DNA of 64,000 bases from Liolophura sinensis (taxonomy: Eukaryota; Mollusca; Polyplacophora; Chitonida; Chitonidae), in NCBI RefSeq assembly GCF_032854445.1, contig NC_088298.1:13937504-14001503 (forward strand). The letters are read 5' to 3'. Position numbers and translations under genes: made by a program. The notes under the pieces were generated by a model, which saw nothing but the letters and a program-made list of their open reading frames with translations, did not search any database and had not been told where the DNA came from. Below are positions 1 to 11,479 of this stretch, one piece after another; within the stretch, counting starts at the first letter, position 1, and every line of letters starts with the position of its first letter.

Positions 1-93
1 AAAGTCTGAATGAATTTTGTCAGTGGATCACGTTTACTACACAATCAGAATACTCATGAGTGTATTTTTCAACAACTTTACACGGATAACGTC

Positions 94-272
94 TATATAG
101 TACTAAATTTAGAGGTGTACAATTTGATGTCAAGAAGGTTTGGACCCTTATATATTCCTTTTCGCGACATATCACGTCTGACAACACGTCTGTATAGTTC
201 TAAATTTAGAGGTGTACAATTTGATGTCAAGAAGGTTTGGGCCCTGATATGTTCTGTCCTTTTCGCGACATA
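94..272. repeat. Two-copy direct repeat (~80 bp, 97-bp offset)
   Basis: The segment around TAAATTTAGAGGTGTACAAT occurs twice (about 94-176 and 191-272), followed each time by TTTGATGTCAAGAAGGTTTGG and a TTTTCGCGACATAT block. The copies differ at a few bases. No protein similarity is apparent. It is a small local tandem duplication. Confidence 0.8.
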
Positions 273-3200
273 TTAATTGGTGAAACCGAGCCAAGAGTTC
301 CATAAGTTAACTTAAGCGCATTCAGATTGTTTTCATGTACCGTTCGCTAGTCTGATCTATGGCCTCCACGTTGGATAGACAAATAAAGACAAAATACTAA
401 TTTAACGAAATCACTGTAAAATGTTCTGAAATGTAGATAATGATGCCATAGCGGTATACCATTAGACAGGAAGTGGTTAATTTAACTGTTGATCTGCCAA
501 AATAACTTGAAACATGTTTTGTCTTGGAACAAGTTCTACATGCAGTTCGACCTGCATGCTAACAATTATCATCACCTTTGTTCTTGATGTTTAGAATGTT
601 ACAAGATAGTTAATGGGTCTGTTCCTCTTGCCTTAAAGGCAAAGTCAAACACACACAAGAGGAAATCAGGCGTTCATAAAAAATACACAAATCTTTACTT
701 TGCTGCCTGTTTAGAAGTTCTCCTTTACACAATGGGGGCTTCTTTCAAATCTCGTTAAATATCGTGTTCTGAACTGGGATCAGTCGCAGACGAACAATGT
801 GGCCCAACACGTTACATGCGTTAAAAGCTCTCGCGGACATTTACATCCGAGTATTGATAATTTGGGACATCACGTGATCAGTTCAAAGGACTCAGATAAC
901 AAGAGATCGATACGATTGGGTTACAACAGGTAGGGGCGTGTTACTTATGGGATAATACCTTGTTCGCACTGAACATTACATGCTTTCGAAAATGATTTCA
1001 TTGCCCTTTTCCTGAAAGTTGAGGTCGTTGAACGGACGAAAGCGAAATATGATAGCCTAATCAGGCAGTATGGGGCTTTGATGTTCTGAGGGGGGGAGGC
1101 GGGGGGGGGGGGGGGGTGACAATGACACCACTTCTGCCAACATCCCGATGGCGCGTTGTAATGATATGGCGAGGATGTCACAGACAGGTAGTAAGATGCA
1201 TGACTAGCAGGGTAGGAGACATGTTGGCGGATTAATGTCATTTACACAGCGATAATCTGTGAAATTACTATCAGCAGTAATATTCGCTGTTTCAAAATTC
1301 GTTGTTGTAATACATTATGGAAAACATCGCCAGAAACTACATGTTGAGTATTCAAAGGGTGTTTGCATTCGAGTCCAATCAATGTGTTATCCGTGTAAAT
1401 GTTAGGTTTAAAATATTTCCTTATTTTTGACAAAAATCAGTATCAGTTTGAAGGGAAGAAGATTGCGGACGAGATAATTACAACTTGGTTTTTTAGTATG
1501 TCGTCGCGCGCACGTCTCTTAACACTTCCACTTACATGTAGGTTGGCTATGCAGATGGGAGATTTGTGCGTTATTGACTAAAACCTAGTTATAGCGATCA
1601 CCCACTCGGATATTGTCAGTCTTATTCAGAAGTGTTTGCCAATGCTTTACATCTGTAAACATCCGCTTTAACAATGACAAACGGAATCATAGATCAATAT
1701 TGCCGATGTTATATATTTCACAACACTGTGTAAAGCATGGATTGCTTGATTCACTATAAAATACGCCCATACTGAATAGATTATAGGTAAATACTGAATA
1801 AATACTGAATAGATGTACCAGTGTATTTACCTACAAATACAGAGAATCGGATACGCTGGGTTTAGGTATATTCACAGCCCCAAACATAACTTATAACATA
1901 AATTATCGTCAGATTTTTATTTGTTTACTTCCTTGGGAAGTAAATAGAGAGTTATGGCAGTGTCATTACCAGAATCAGAACTTGTTTGGACCAGTAAGAT
2001 GTGAAGGCTAAAGAAAGCATGATGTATCGATGACATTTAGGGCTTCTCTATGTAATGACAATTCTCAATATAATGACATTATTGTTAAAGAAGTTTGTGA
2101 TCGGATCTCTGTGCTAATTGATTTTGTGGTTACACAGGCAAGCCGCAGTCACATAAAAAGCCCTTCGTCGTCATCATGCACCGGATTCACAAAGTTCAAA
2201 GCATTTTTTTTTGTGTTTTTGGTGTCATGAAGACAGCTTATGAGTCTCTAGTACAACCGCTCGGTAGCTTGATCTTATTCCCGCTTTCTATATTGGTCCA
2301 AAATGGTTTTAATCTAACTTTTTCTTTGAGCAAGGACTTTTTTCCTTGAGAATCTAGGTGTCAAGAGATATATTCTGTAAAATCTTCACTACGTTATAAT
2401 TCTGATATTTTCTAAGAAAGTTAAATTCTTCAAACGCCATTTGTGAGCGAGTTATGTACCGATCGTTCCGCATCTATCCTTGCGCTGCAAGAGCGCATCA
2501 AATAAGATGTCGATAAGATTACAATTTGTATGCAAGCCGTCAACCGAAATAGACGATCCGCGTCAATAAATCATTTCTAAAATCAACGTTCTACACAAAT
2601 CACCAAAGACCTAGGAATGTACATTAAACCTAAAATAAGAAATTAAGACAAATTCATGAGTATTATGGACCGGAAATGTCACGAATAAAAAAGCTAATTT
2701 GGTGCTCTTAGGACCGCTTATTATCGCTAATGCAGAATTTGCAAGTAACTTACAGTTATGAAGATGCTGAAGAGCGCGTTGGGTCTTTGGGGATCTTTGT
2801 TATTTGAGTACCGTATTAAAAACTATAATGATGAATTAAAACCGAAGTTCGCGTTGTTGACAATGCAATTTCCCAAGGGCAATGTGTATTTGACATCTAG
2901 GAGAAATCTCGGTGGTTTGGTGTTCAAGATCGCTGAGTATATTTGTCTCAGATCATTCAAGAGCGTAGAAAAGAGTAGCGATGTCAGAAATGTCATGCTC
3001 ACCCAGGAAGTCAGCAAGTACTCGGCTAAACATTGATTCAAGGTCGATTTTATACAATAGCTCCATGTTGTAAAGGTGCTTTTCTGTACGGTGCTATTTA
3101 AGGTCGCGGTATGTATATTTGTTGCACATATATGGCGTGACTATGCTAGGCTAATTTGTATTCCAGTAACAAAGGGTATCACTGAATATATTGTATTGTT

Positions 3201-4577
3201 TGTAAAACCAGACATTATTTCCTGTTTCACATGTGACAGTTGAGAACGTTGCATTCCTGTGATCATTGCCAGCGATAACAATGCTTCCGAAATGACGTTT
3301 TTAAATTCATTGGCACCTTTTGTGTGCTATATGGCAAGCTTGAAAAGAATAACAAGAAAACAAATGTGTGCAAATTTGGTGAGCAGAAAATAATAAGTCT
3401 CTGGATTTACATTTATGGCAAATAATTTCTTTTGTGTCCTAGTCCTGCAAAACTGAACAATTTAAGCGAATGTACAAGAAAATGTTGAAATGCATGAATA
3501 GACGAGTTAATCTGACGAATAATTAATAAACTTAGAACAAAATGATTTTCAAATGGATAAACACATTTTGTAAGAGAAAAAAAATGACGTTTATTTTCAA
3601 CAGATGTATTTCATTAATGGCAAACGTTTTGCGATTATGAGACGTCACAAAAACTGCACGTATCTCTCTTAAAGATCTTCGAAAGTTCTTCGAACGAATT
3701 ATAAAAACCAAAAAGAAAATACGTTTGTTCATTTTTGATATAGAGCAAAAACATTCATCAAATAACAATTTCTGTTATCAGGAAGCTCGTGACTTGGAGT
3801 TCGTGACTTCGTGACTGAAGAGTTACAATCCGAGACTGTCCTTTCCCCATTAATAGACTTATGGATGATTAATGTTTATTATCAGTACAGTTTTACCTTG
3901 TTTTCTGGTAAACAGTCCCTAAAGTTTGTGTCTATGATGTTCGTGTTTAATAAGGTCATGGATCACTACTTGACTTCAAAACATCTCTAATATCTAATAT
4001 CCGTGATGTATGATTTATACAACCTAGCATGCAAGAGCGCCTCTACTGAAAACTGTGACGACGCATGGAGTTATATATTCTGAATATATAAAGCAGTTCA
4101 TTATATTTACGTTAAATGTTCCGGGTTTTCTTTTTTTAAAGTATAGTTAGGTGTGAATCTTGTGTATGCATTTTCCACGTTTAAAGCAACTATATCTGTG
4201 ATCTTCTGTGAGTGACATTTAGACGTTGTTTTCGTCATTAATGACTTAATGACGGTGTCGCCAGTGTTCACTATAGTCAGTTTTCAGTAGAAGAAAGGAG
4301 ATGTATTGTGAGAAGGGGATCAGATGCTGTCGGTGGCGGTGTTGGTGTCCACTTTGGTTAAAGTTTTTTGTCAATCGTGGGGTTGCAGTGGCCACCAATA
4401 GTACACAGATATCACATGACTTGAACATTATCCAGTTTTACGAACTGCTCAGTCAGACTAGCTACCGGGTATTCTCTGAAAGCCTTGATGGATATATCTG
4501 ATTATCAAATGAATATTCTCATGCTCGGAACTATGCCAACTCCTTAAGAAATGAGGCTAAGGGACGTGTAGCTTTCT
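273..4577. other. Noncoding stretch, no gene recognised
   Basis: A+T-rich sequence with only short chance reading frames in all six frames. The only clear local features are a homopolymeric G tract (1090-1116) and short duplications such as TAAATACTGAATA near 1785-1812. I see no exon-like block with splice sites and a recognisable protein. Confidence 0.6.
1090..1116 (+). repeat. G-tract with G-quadruplex potential
   Basis: Seven G, then AGGC, then sixteen G in a row. Such a run can form intramolecular or intermolecular quadruplexes. Length is likely polymorphic and prone to assembly error. Confidence 0.85.
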
Positions 4578-4954
4578 ACTGCTTAACGGAAAAGACCTCT
4601 AAAAATCGAAGTAGGCATCACTAAATATACCACTTATAACTATACACAAGTATACTTTCATTTTATAGATTTTTGTGAAAAGAGTCGAAGGCGCTTAAAC
4701 ATTTAAATTCTAAGGTGAAAGTTGGAATAAATCTTTTTGCTTTTTGTGTGTGTAAAAGATTACTAAAATGATGTTGCCAAGAAGTCCTTCCTTCTGGTGA
4801 ACATCAGGGGAAAAGGTGATGTGACGGCAAAGTTCCAAGATACGGTCAGTATGGCTCATAAAGCCCACCATGGTATTCAAATATTTGAATGCCTTTCATC
4901 ACTCTTGAAAAAATCTATTTTTACGCACAGTTTTCAGTTGTTTGTTTGATGAAC
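4578..4954 (+). repeat. Dispersed repeat R1, copy 1
   Basis: About 380 bp match, with small gaps, the reverse complement of 29,630-30,058. Shared landmarks include TAGGCATCACTAAATA, TTGTGAAAAGAGT, TTTAAATTCTAAGGT, TTCCTTCTGGTGAACA, GGTGATGTGACG and CGCACAGTTTTCAGTTGTTTG. No terminal repeats or coding potential were seen. It is an old interspersed repeat of unknown class. Confidence 0.75.
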
Positions 4955-4984
4955 CTTACCTCATATTTCAACTTTCTTTTACTT

Positions 4985-5115
4985 TAAGTATTTACATGAA
5001 CAGTTTGAATAATACCCCAACTGAGGTAAATTGACAAGAGGCCGTATTTCATCGGTTGCATTCGGACGTTTGCCAACATCATATGTTACTCTTTATGATG
5101 TTAGTCTTTTATATT
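4985..5115 (+). repeat. Dispersed repeat R2, copy 1
   Basis: Core TTTACATGAACAGTTTGAA, then ACTGAGGTAAATTGACAAG, then AGGCCGTATTTCATCGGTTGC. Related sequence recurs near 5335, 6705, 16,965 and 47,940 in this window. It is an unclassified short interspersed repeat that abuts R1 here. Confidence 0.65.
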
Positions 5116-5334
5116 GTTTCCGAAATTTTGGTTGTGGACTCAGCATTCCGAGGCATGGTCGCTTGGCATAATTTTAATGTGTTTATATATTAAACATGAT
5201 GACAGCATTTTGAGTATTTTTAGGCCTGTGACATTTAATATACTGCAATTCACATCACAGCATCACAGCTAGGGAGCGTGCAAGTTGTTACTGTTTAACC
5301 CTTTACATTCCAAAGAATTTCACCCAGATTCAGA

Positions 5335-5400
5335 TATATTAAGGCCGTATTTCACCGATTGCATATGACAATTTGCCAACTGTCGAACTGTCGTCGCTGC
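5335..5400 (+). repeat. Dispersed repeat R2, fragment
   Basis: AAGGCCGTATTTCACCGATTGCAT followed by TTTGCCAACTGTC repeats the second half of the R2 unit at 4985-5115. Confidence 0.5.
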
Positions 5401-5936
5401 TCTGATTTTCCTGTCCATGGTGTAGTCCTGTGTAGCAATAGCATCGTAAATATCGTCAAGATCAGAATGATTAGCGACAGCAGAATAATAAGTACACGAC
5501 TACAATGATTGAAATCAGGAACAGACTAATAACCTGAAAAATGAAGAATGATTTGTACCACGTATAAAATAATATAGGTTTTCCAAAGAATGCTGTGTAT
5601 CACTGTTGAATACCAACATTTAAGTAAGTGTTATGTGCATAATGATAACATGTATTACCATGTCCGGAGTTAGAACATATCTAAATAGATTGTATCCAAG
5701 TGTACACGTACAACTGACCCCCTGCTGGCAAACATCAGTGTTCATGTAACAAGGACAGTGATAATCATAGGTCGTCGTGCTGAGCTTCAGTCAAATATTC
5801 ATTTCGTCGCACTTTTTTACCATACTCGAGAAACATTTCACCTGTGCACTGTCCAGTACTTTTTAAGGAAGAAGGAAACCGTATACTTTCCCAGGTACAG
5901 ACTTGCAGGTCATACCGCTAAAAAATACATGAGGCC

Positions 5937-6072
5937 TTCATCGAGCGTAAGACTGCGACAAGGCCCTTCATCGAGCGTAAGGCTGCGCCAAGGCCTTTCA
6001 TCGAGCGTAAGAAATTGCGTCAAGGCCTTTCATCGAGTGTAAGACTGCGCCAAGGCCCTTCATCGAGCGTAA
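5937..6072 (+). repeat. 30-bp minisatellite, left part
   Basis: Tandem copies of a 30-bp unit built around CCTTCATCGAGCGTAAGACT and GCGCCAAGGC. The array continues at 6438-6665 after a SINE insertion. Because 30 is a multiple of 3 the array stays open in several frames and gives repetitive Arg-Gln-Gly-Pro-Ser-Ser peptides; this is an artefact of the period, not evidence of a gene. Confidence 0.9.
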
Positions 6073-6437
6073 CCGGCCCGAATAGCACAGTTGGTAGAGC
6101 GTCCGCTTAGGGACCGGTAGATCCAGGATCAATCCTAGATCGAGTCACACCTAAGACTTTAAAAGAGGAAGTTGTAACTTCCTCGCTTGGTGTTCAGCAT
6201 GAAGGAGATAGTGCAACGACTGGTTGACCCGTATCAGTATAATGGCTCAGGCGGGGCGGCTTACTTGCCTTCGGTAAGTCGTCTCAGTGATGCAGCACTA
6301 AATAAAAGAGCGGTGGAAATCCGTCCTGCAACAAGGAGGCACATTACACGTACATGCACCCTAATGATTCCTTCGTCGTCATATGACTGAAAAATTGTTG
6401 AGTACGACGTTAAACCCCAAGCACTCACTCACTCACT
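6073..6437 (+). mobile_element. SINE family B, near full length
   Basis: The head is tRNA-like, with an A box TAGCACAGTTGG and a B box GGATCAATCC, which together form an internal RNA polymerase III promoter. A ~230-bp body follows, and the 3' end reads TTGAGTACGACGTTAAACCCC plus a CACT repeat tail. It is flanked by CATCGAGCGTAA on both sides (6061-6072 and 6438-6449), consistent with a target-site duplication, but that string is also part of the host minisatellite so it is not independent proof. The copy at 42,808-43,181 is very similar over its whole length, so the family was recently active. Confidence 0.88.
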
Positions 6438-6665
6438 CATCGAGCGTAAGACTGTGCCATCCAGCGTAAGACTGCGCTAAGGCCCTTTATTGAGCGTAAG
6501 ACTGCGCCAAGGCCCTTCATCGAGCGTAAGACTGCGCCAAGGCCCTTCATCGAGCGCAAGACTGCGCCAAGGCTCTTCATCGAGGGTAAGACTGCGCCAA
6601 GTCCCTTCATCGGGCCTAAGACTGCGCCAAGGCCCTTCATCGAACGAAAGACTGTGCCAAGGCCC
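6438..6665 (+). repeat. 30-bp minisatellite, right part
   Basis: About seven to eight further copies of the 30-bp unit seen at 5937-6072, more diverged at the 3' end (ATCGGGCCTAAG, ATCGAACGAAAG). Confidence 0.9.
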
Positions 6666-6704
6666 TTTCAGTCATATCATCATTTTATTTTTGTTTTGAG
6701 GTTG

Positions 6705-6855
6705 CACATGTACTTGAAAATCATCGTGTCAAAATCTAAATCTGAGCAGCTGAGATAAATTGACAAGAGGCCTGAATTCACCACTTACGTGTGGCCGTTT
6801 TCACCCACCTTCGCTACTCTAGCTTTTCCATCTATACAGTAGGTTTGCATAGGGT
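6705..6855 (+). repeat. Dispersed repeat R2, copy
   Basis: ACATGTACTTGAAAA, GAGATAAATTGACAAGAGGC and a following CACTTACGTGTGGCCGTTT segment match the R2 unit at 4985-5115. Confidence 0.55.
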
Positions 6856-6859
6856 GAAT

Positions 6860-8045
6860 AACATGGCGTTTTGGTCGACATCATAGGGTACACCACTAGG
6901 TATCGATGCAAGCCTTTGTATAACTACTGTATTGAGGCTCTCGTAGGAATTGTAAAAGTACGAATATTGTTTAAATCCGGAAAAAATGAAAATGTTTCCC
7001 ACAGCTGTGCGCGCTATTGGACACCATTGTTATCGATTTGTATCGTCAGTAGGCAGCATTAAGGTGTTTCTAGAATTGATTATGTCCGAAAGGCTATTCA
7101 TTTGTCCTAGACAACAAGTTCTGAAATATGAGATAAAATGTTCAGCAACCAAAGTGGTGTGCAAACAGAACGAATGTACGTTCTCCTGTACAGTTATAGT
7201 TTGGCATTTCACCGAAACATCAAAAGGGCAGAGCCCATTATCCAGTTTAGACCAATGCTAATATTTGTCATTGTAAAGCAATAAAAACTGCCGAAGCTCT
7301 GAATTAAATGTGTCGACTTATGTTATGTCGGTCGGCAAACGTTGTTTTCCCCATTAGTTTGCTGGTTAATGAAGAGCCGAAACAGTGTAAATAATATATT
7401 GGCATTAAAGCGATTGTATTTCAATATTGTTTGTAAATTCTGCGATATTTCGTCGGGTAAAAATACCTAAAATTTCAATTGGAAACGTTTTCTTATAACC
7501 TGATGTGCTAAATGAAAATTGGGCAGATAGGGGTATTGAGACGTAATGACATCTGTTTAAAAGTTCATGGTTTTAATGAACAACCATTTGTGAAAATGAA
7601 ATAAGAAATAAACGATGTACAAAATAAATTCAAGGTGCGCATTCAATGAGAGAATAGAACAAATGTACAATATATTCATAGCCGTTTGTTAGGAACTGTA
7701 AATATATACGACTATGGAATATCCTAAATAAATAATAAATAGCAAACACTGATCTTAAAGGAAGAAATGTGTCATAAAATAATATGTCATACATTCATAA
7801 AAACAAGACATGACCTTATGGTAAGGAACTAAAATCGAAATTGATTTATGAACACCGCTTTCCCTTTAAAATTCGATGAGTTCTGTTTTATCCATCTAAC
7901 TGGCGTTTAACGCCATTTTAAAGAATTTTTCACTTTCAACGAAACACGAAGTTTGAAAAAAATCTCTCGCGTGATGTTATTGAACCGTTTAACGGAGCCA
8001 AAGCTTGATTCACACAACTATTGACATAATACTTATTATGTGCAT
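6860..8045. other. Noncoding stretch, no gene recognised
   Basis: A+T-rich with only chance reading frames. No tandem structure, terminal repeats or recognisable protein similarity seen. Confidence 0.55.
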
Positions 8046-8896
8046 TCCACCAGAGGGTCTGAGGAGGATAGAGAATGTTATCTGATCCACCAGAGGATCT
8101 GAGGGGGATAGAGAATGTCATCTGATCCACCGGAGGGACTGAGGAGGATAGAGAATGTTATCTGATCCACCAGAGGGTCTGAGGGGGATAGAGAATGTTA
8201 TCTGATCCACCGGAGGGACTGAGGAGGATAGAGAATGTTATCTGATCCACCAGAGGGTCTGAGGGGGATAGAGAATGTTATCTGATCCACCAGAGGGTCT
8301 GAGGGGGATAGAGAATGTTATCTGATCCACCGGAGGGACTGAGGAGGACAGAGAATGTTATCTGATCCACCAGAGGGTCTGAGGAGGATAGAGAATGTTA
8401 TCTGATCCACCAGAGGGTCTGAGGGGGATAGAGAATGTTATCTGATCCACCGGAGGGACTGAGGAGGATAGAGAATGTTACCTGATCCATCAGAGTGTCT
8501 GAAGAGGATAGAGAATGTTATCTAGATCCAACAGAGGATCTGGGGAGGATAGAGAATGTTATCTGATCCACCGGAGGGTCTGAACAGGATAGAGAATGAT
8601 ATCTGCTGCACCAGAGGGTCTGATGAGGATAGAGAATGTTATCTAGACCCAACAGAGGATCAGGGGAGGATAGAGAATGTTATCTGATCCACCAGAGGAT
8701 CTGAGGAGGATAGAGAATGTTATTTAGATCCACCAGAGGGTCTGAGGAGGACAGAGAATGTTGTCTGGTCAACCAGAGGGTACGAGGAGGATAGATATTG
8801 TTATCTGCTTCACCAGAGGGTCTGAGGAGGATAGATAATGTTATCTGCTTCACCAGAGGGTCTGAGGAGGATAGAGAATGTTATCTAGATCCACCA
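8046..8896 (+). repeat. 40-bp minisatellite (~21 copies)
   Basis: The unit runs GATCCACCAGAGGGTCTGAG, then GGGGATAGAGAATGTTATCT. Two subtypes alternate in the first half: CCAGAGGGTCTGAGGGGG and CCGGAGGGACTGAGGAGG. The 3' third is degenerate, with GATCCAACAGAGGATC and GCTTCACCAGAGGG variants and single-base length changes. Confidence 0.95.
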
Positions 8897-9755
8897 AAAT
8901 GAAACCAAACTTGAAAGTTGCTCTTGTGCTAAATCTCTTCCAAAGTAATTAAAAACGTTTCTTCGGGAGTTGATATAGTGCTCTTAGTCACGTGGACAGA
9001 TGTGCCTTTTTGTTTTTTATTATTTGTTTATTTATTTATTTTTTCTTTGGCGAGAGCTTCATATTACCAACATATATGACTTATCGATATCAGATATCTT
9101 TGGAGATTTCTCTTCTATTTCACGAACTGAGATACAGTTAGTTTTTAAAGCTCATTAGTCTTGAAATCAGAGGAGCTCTTCTGTATTCATTTCCCAGCAA
9201 CATCGTCTGCTTCAAAATGACACGATATTCGGCTAAGCTGACAAAATTGAAGCCCGATTAATACAATGATCGCGCGTAAACGATAACCTCACATCGAAAG
9301 AGCGTCACCCAGTCGCTCAGATGATTGTGAAGGTTTGTCTGTGACGTAAAACTCGAAATTTCGGTTTCCACAAAACTGACAGTTAGACAGTTTCTTCCAC
9401 AGAAATTAATGCTGCGCTATTTTGACTCCATTTTCAGCCGAAAAACGAAGCTTTCGTGTTGTTCGCTGTTAATATATCCACAATTTTCCACGTTATAATA
9501 ACTTTAAATTCTACAGTATTCTACATTAAAATCCAATTCAATAAATATTTGTTTTAGGCCTTAATCATTTCTAAGAGAAAGATGAGGTAAAAAAACTCTT
9601 GGAGTCTTTTTTGGATAGGTTGCCACTTCACAAGCGCCATATGTTAATGCAACAGGAATAAAGCGTTCAACAGAAGCTTGTCCTTAGACAAAACATTAGT
9701 GAAAACTGACTGAACAAGTTATTACTATGAGCAAATTATCACATGCGACGCATCT
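8897..9755. other. Noncoding stretch, no gene recognised
   Basis: Contains a short TTTATT run near 9025-9045 and otherwise unique-looking A+T-rich sequence. No exon-like block identified. Confidence 0.5.
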
Positions 9756-9759
9756 CAGT

Positions 9760-10128
9760 GGTTTAGTACTTACAGCACAGCCAGACTAGAACATAACATC
9801 AACTAGATGTTACCTGAGTAATGGTACATGCTGTGTGGTCCGCCTCGCAGGCGGGAGACCTAGGATGAAAGCCAGGTCGGGTCATACCTAAGACTGAAAT
9901 GGTACTTGTTGCTGCTTTGCTTAGCGCTCAGCGCTGAGAAGTTTAGGCAAGGAAACACCACTGGTTGGCCCAGTGTTCGTAAAATGTGAATGGGTGGGGT
10001 GTTATGTTTGATGTTTTCTGCATGATACTTCAGTGGTAGGAGCACATTGGCGGCATGGACTCTCGCAAAAAGTCACTGTATATGTACACACACTTAATGA
10101 CTCCTCGTCGTCATATGGCTGAAAAATG
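9760..10128 (+). mobile_element. SINE family C, full-length or nearly so
   Basis: The head contains GCCTCGCAGGCGGGAGACCT and a B-box-like GGTCGGGTCATACC. The body (ACTTGTTGCTGC, GCGCTCAGCGCTGAG, TTGGCCCAGTG, GGGTGGGGTGTTAT, GCATGATACTTCAGTGG) matches the minus-strand element at 40,981-41,281. The 3' end CGTCGTCATATGGCTGAAAAAT resembles the family B tail, so families B and C share a 3' region. The A-box side seems interrupted by about 60 bp of extra sequence. Confidence 0.75.
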
Positions 10129-10223
10129 ATTCATACATACATACATACATACATACATACATACATACATACATACATACATACACACACGCACACGCGC
10201 ACACGCGCGCACACGCGCGCACA

Positions 10224-10297
<74 letters not shown>

Positions 10298-10328
10298 TAC
10301 ATACATACATACATACATACATACATAC
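10129..10328 (+). repeat. Compound microsatellite (CATA)n-(CA/CG)n-(CA)n-(CATA)n
   Basis: About 14 CATA units, then an alternating CA/CG tract (10,184-10,226), about 32 CA units, then about 9 CATA units. It abuts the 3' end of a family C SINE and probably grew from its tail. The long alternating purine-pyrimidine tract has Z-DNA potential. All long reading frames over it, on either strand, are repeat artefacts. Confidence 0.97.
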
Positions 10329-10339
10329 ACGTTGTGTCC

Positions 10340-11199
10340 AGTGGACCTTAAGAAGAAGATAGATGATTAGTTATTCAGCGTTTAATAGCAAGATTGGCAT
10401 GAAGAGTGCCCAGTAGTTGTTAATTAGGTAGGTTAGATAGTTTGGTTGCGTAAAATGTGTTCGCAAGCTAGTTGGTTGTTTAGGCTGCCCAATTGGTGTA
10501 AATAGCTCAGGTGGTTCAAGGATGTGAGGATGATACTTGTGCGTTCAATCTGCTATAACAAACCAGATAAGATTGTCACTAATGTGTCCAGTCTGCGTTT
10601 ACTGGTTAGATGTGTTTGTCTACATTTACCTAATTACACATTAACTGATTGAAAATTCTGAAGTTCTGAAATGAAATTGAAATTCTGCCATCACTGAAAA
10701 CTGTTGATTGCTTCTCTTTGCATGGATCCATCCTTATTTCTTATTTTATATGCTGTCTTAGTCCTTTGTGTTAAATGTTACTTTGGAAACAGATGTTACG
10801 ATTACTGACCTATGACGTCCTTTTTTATTGACGTCTGGTATAAGACTATCTGTTTCAACACTTCCATTCACAATAATTTTTTCTGATTTGTTTTTTGTTT
10901 TATCTTAATGGGTTTTTTACAGCAGCGCGAAGGAATTTTACGGAGACGTTGTTAGACAGTTTTCCAGGAAGAAAAAACCCAATATATGCTGTTTACATTA
11001 GCCGATACAACGAACACATTAGGGACTTTCGAAATACAGTGTTATTATTTTGAAATACCGAGATCAGGTTATATGTTCTTTTGCGCGTGCGCATTAAAAC
11101 TGCCCTTGAGTAACATGATCTTTTACGATAAATTGCCTCTGACTAACTGATGCTAGGATTTCGACCGCGTTTATTTATCTTTATGTCTATCTTTCTGTT
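10340..11199. other. Noncoding stretch, no gene recognised
   Basis: Includes small duplications of TTAGTTGGTTGTTTAGG type near 10,420-10,490. No coding or RNA feature recognised. Confidence 0.5.
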
Positions 11200-11214
11200 T
11201 GTCACTGGCTCCGT

Positions 11215-11479
11215 CGCCTTCGTGGCTCAGTTGGTTAACGTGCTAGCGCCGCGCAATAAACCAGGAGTCTCTCACCAATGCGGTCGCTGTGAGTTCAAGT
11301 CCAGCTCATGCTGGCTTCCTCTCCGGCTATAAGTGGGAAGATCTTCCAGCAACCTGCGGATGGTCGTGGGTTTCCCCTGGGCTGTGCCCGGTTTCCTCCC
11401 ACCATAATGCGGGCCGCCGTCCTATAATTGAAATATTCTTGAGTATGCGTAAAACACCAAATCAAATAAATAAATAAAT
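11215..11479 (+). mobile_element. SINE family A, full-length
   Basis: The tRNA-like head has an A box GTGGCTCAGTTGG and a B box GAGTTCAAGTCC. The body contains CAACCTGCGGATGGTCGTGG, a GGTTTCCTCCCACCATAATG block and GAAATATTCTTGAGTA. The 3' end reads CGTAAAACACCAAATCAAAT plus an AAAT tail. ATCTTTCTG lies just after the tail and again near 11,188, which may be the target duplication. Confidence 0.92.

Noticed and set aside
2758-3036. 92-codon plus-strand frame
   Set aside because: Isolated, overlapped by an equally long minus-strand frame, no similarity recognised.
6187-6390. 67-codon frame shared with 42,862-43,065
   Set aside because: It is the body of SINE family B, conserved only because the copies are young.
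5758-6699. Arg-Gln-Gly-Pro-Ser-Ser repeat peptides on both strands
   Set aside because: Product of a 30-bp minisatellite whose period is a multiple of 3; all frames stay open.
10094-10362. Cys-Val and His-Thr repeat proteins
   Set aside because: CA/CATA microsatellite read in different frames.
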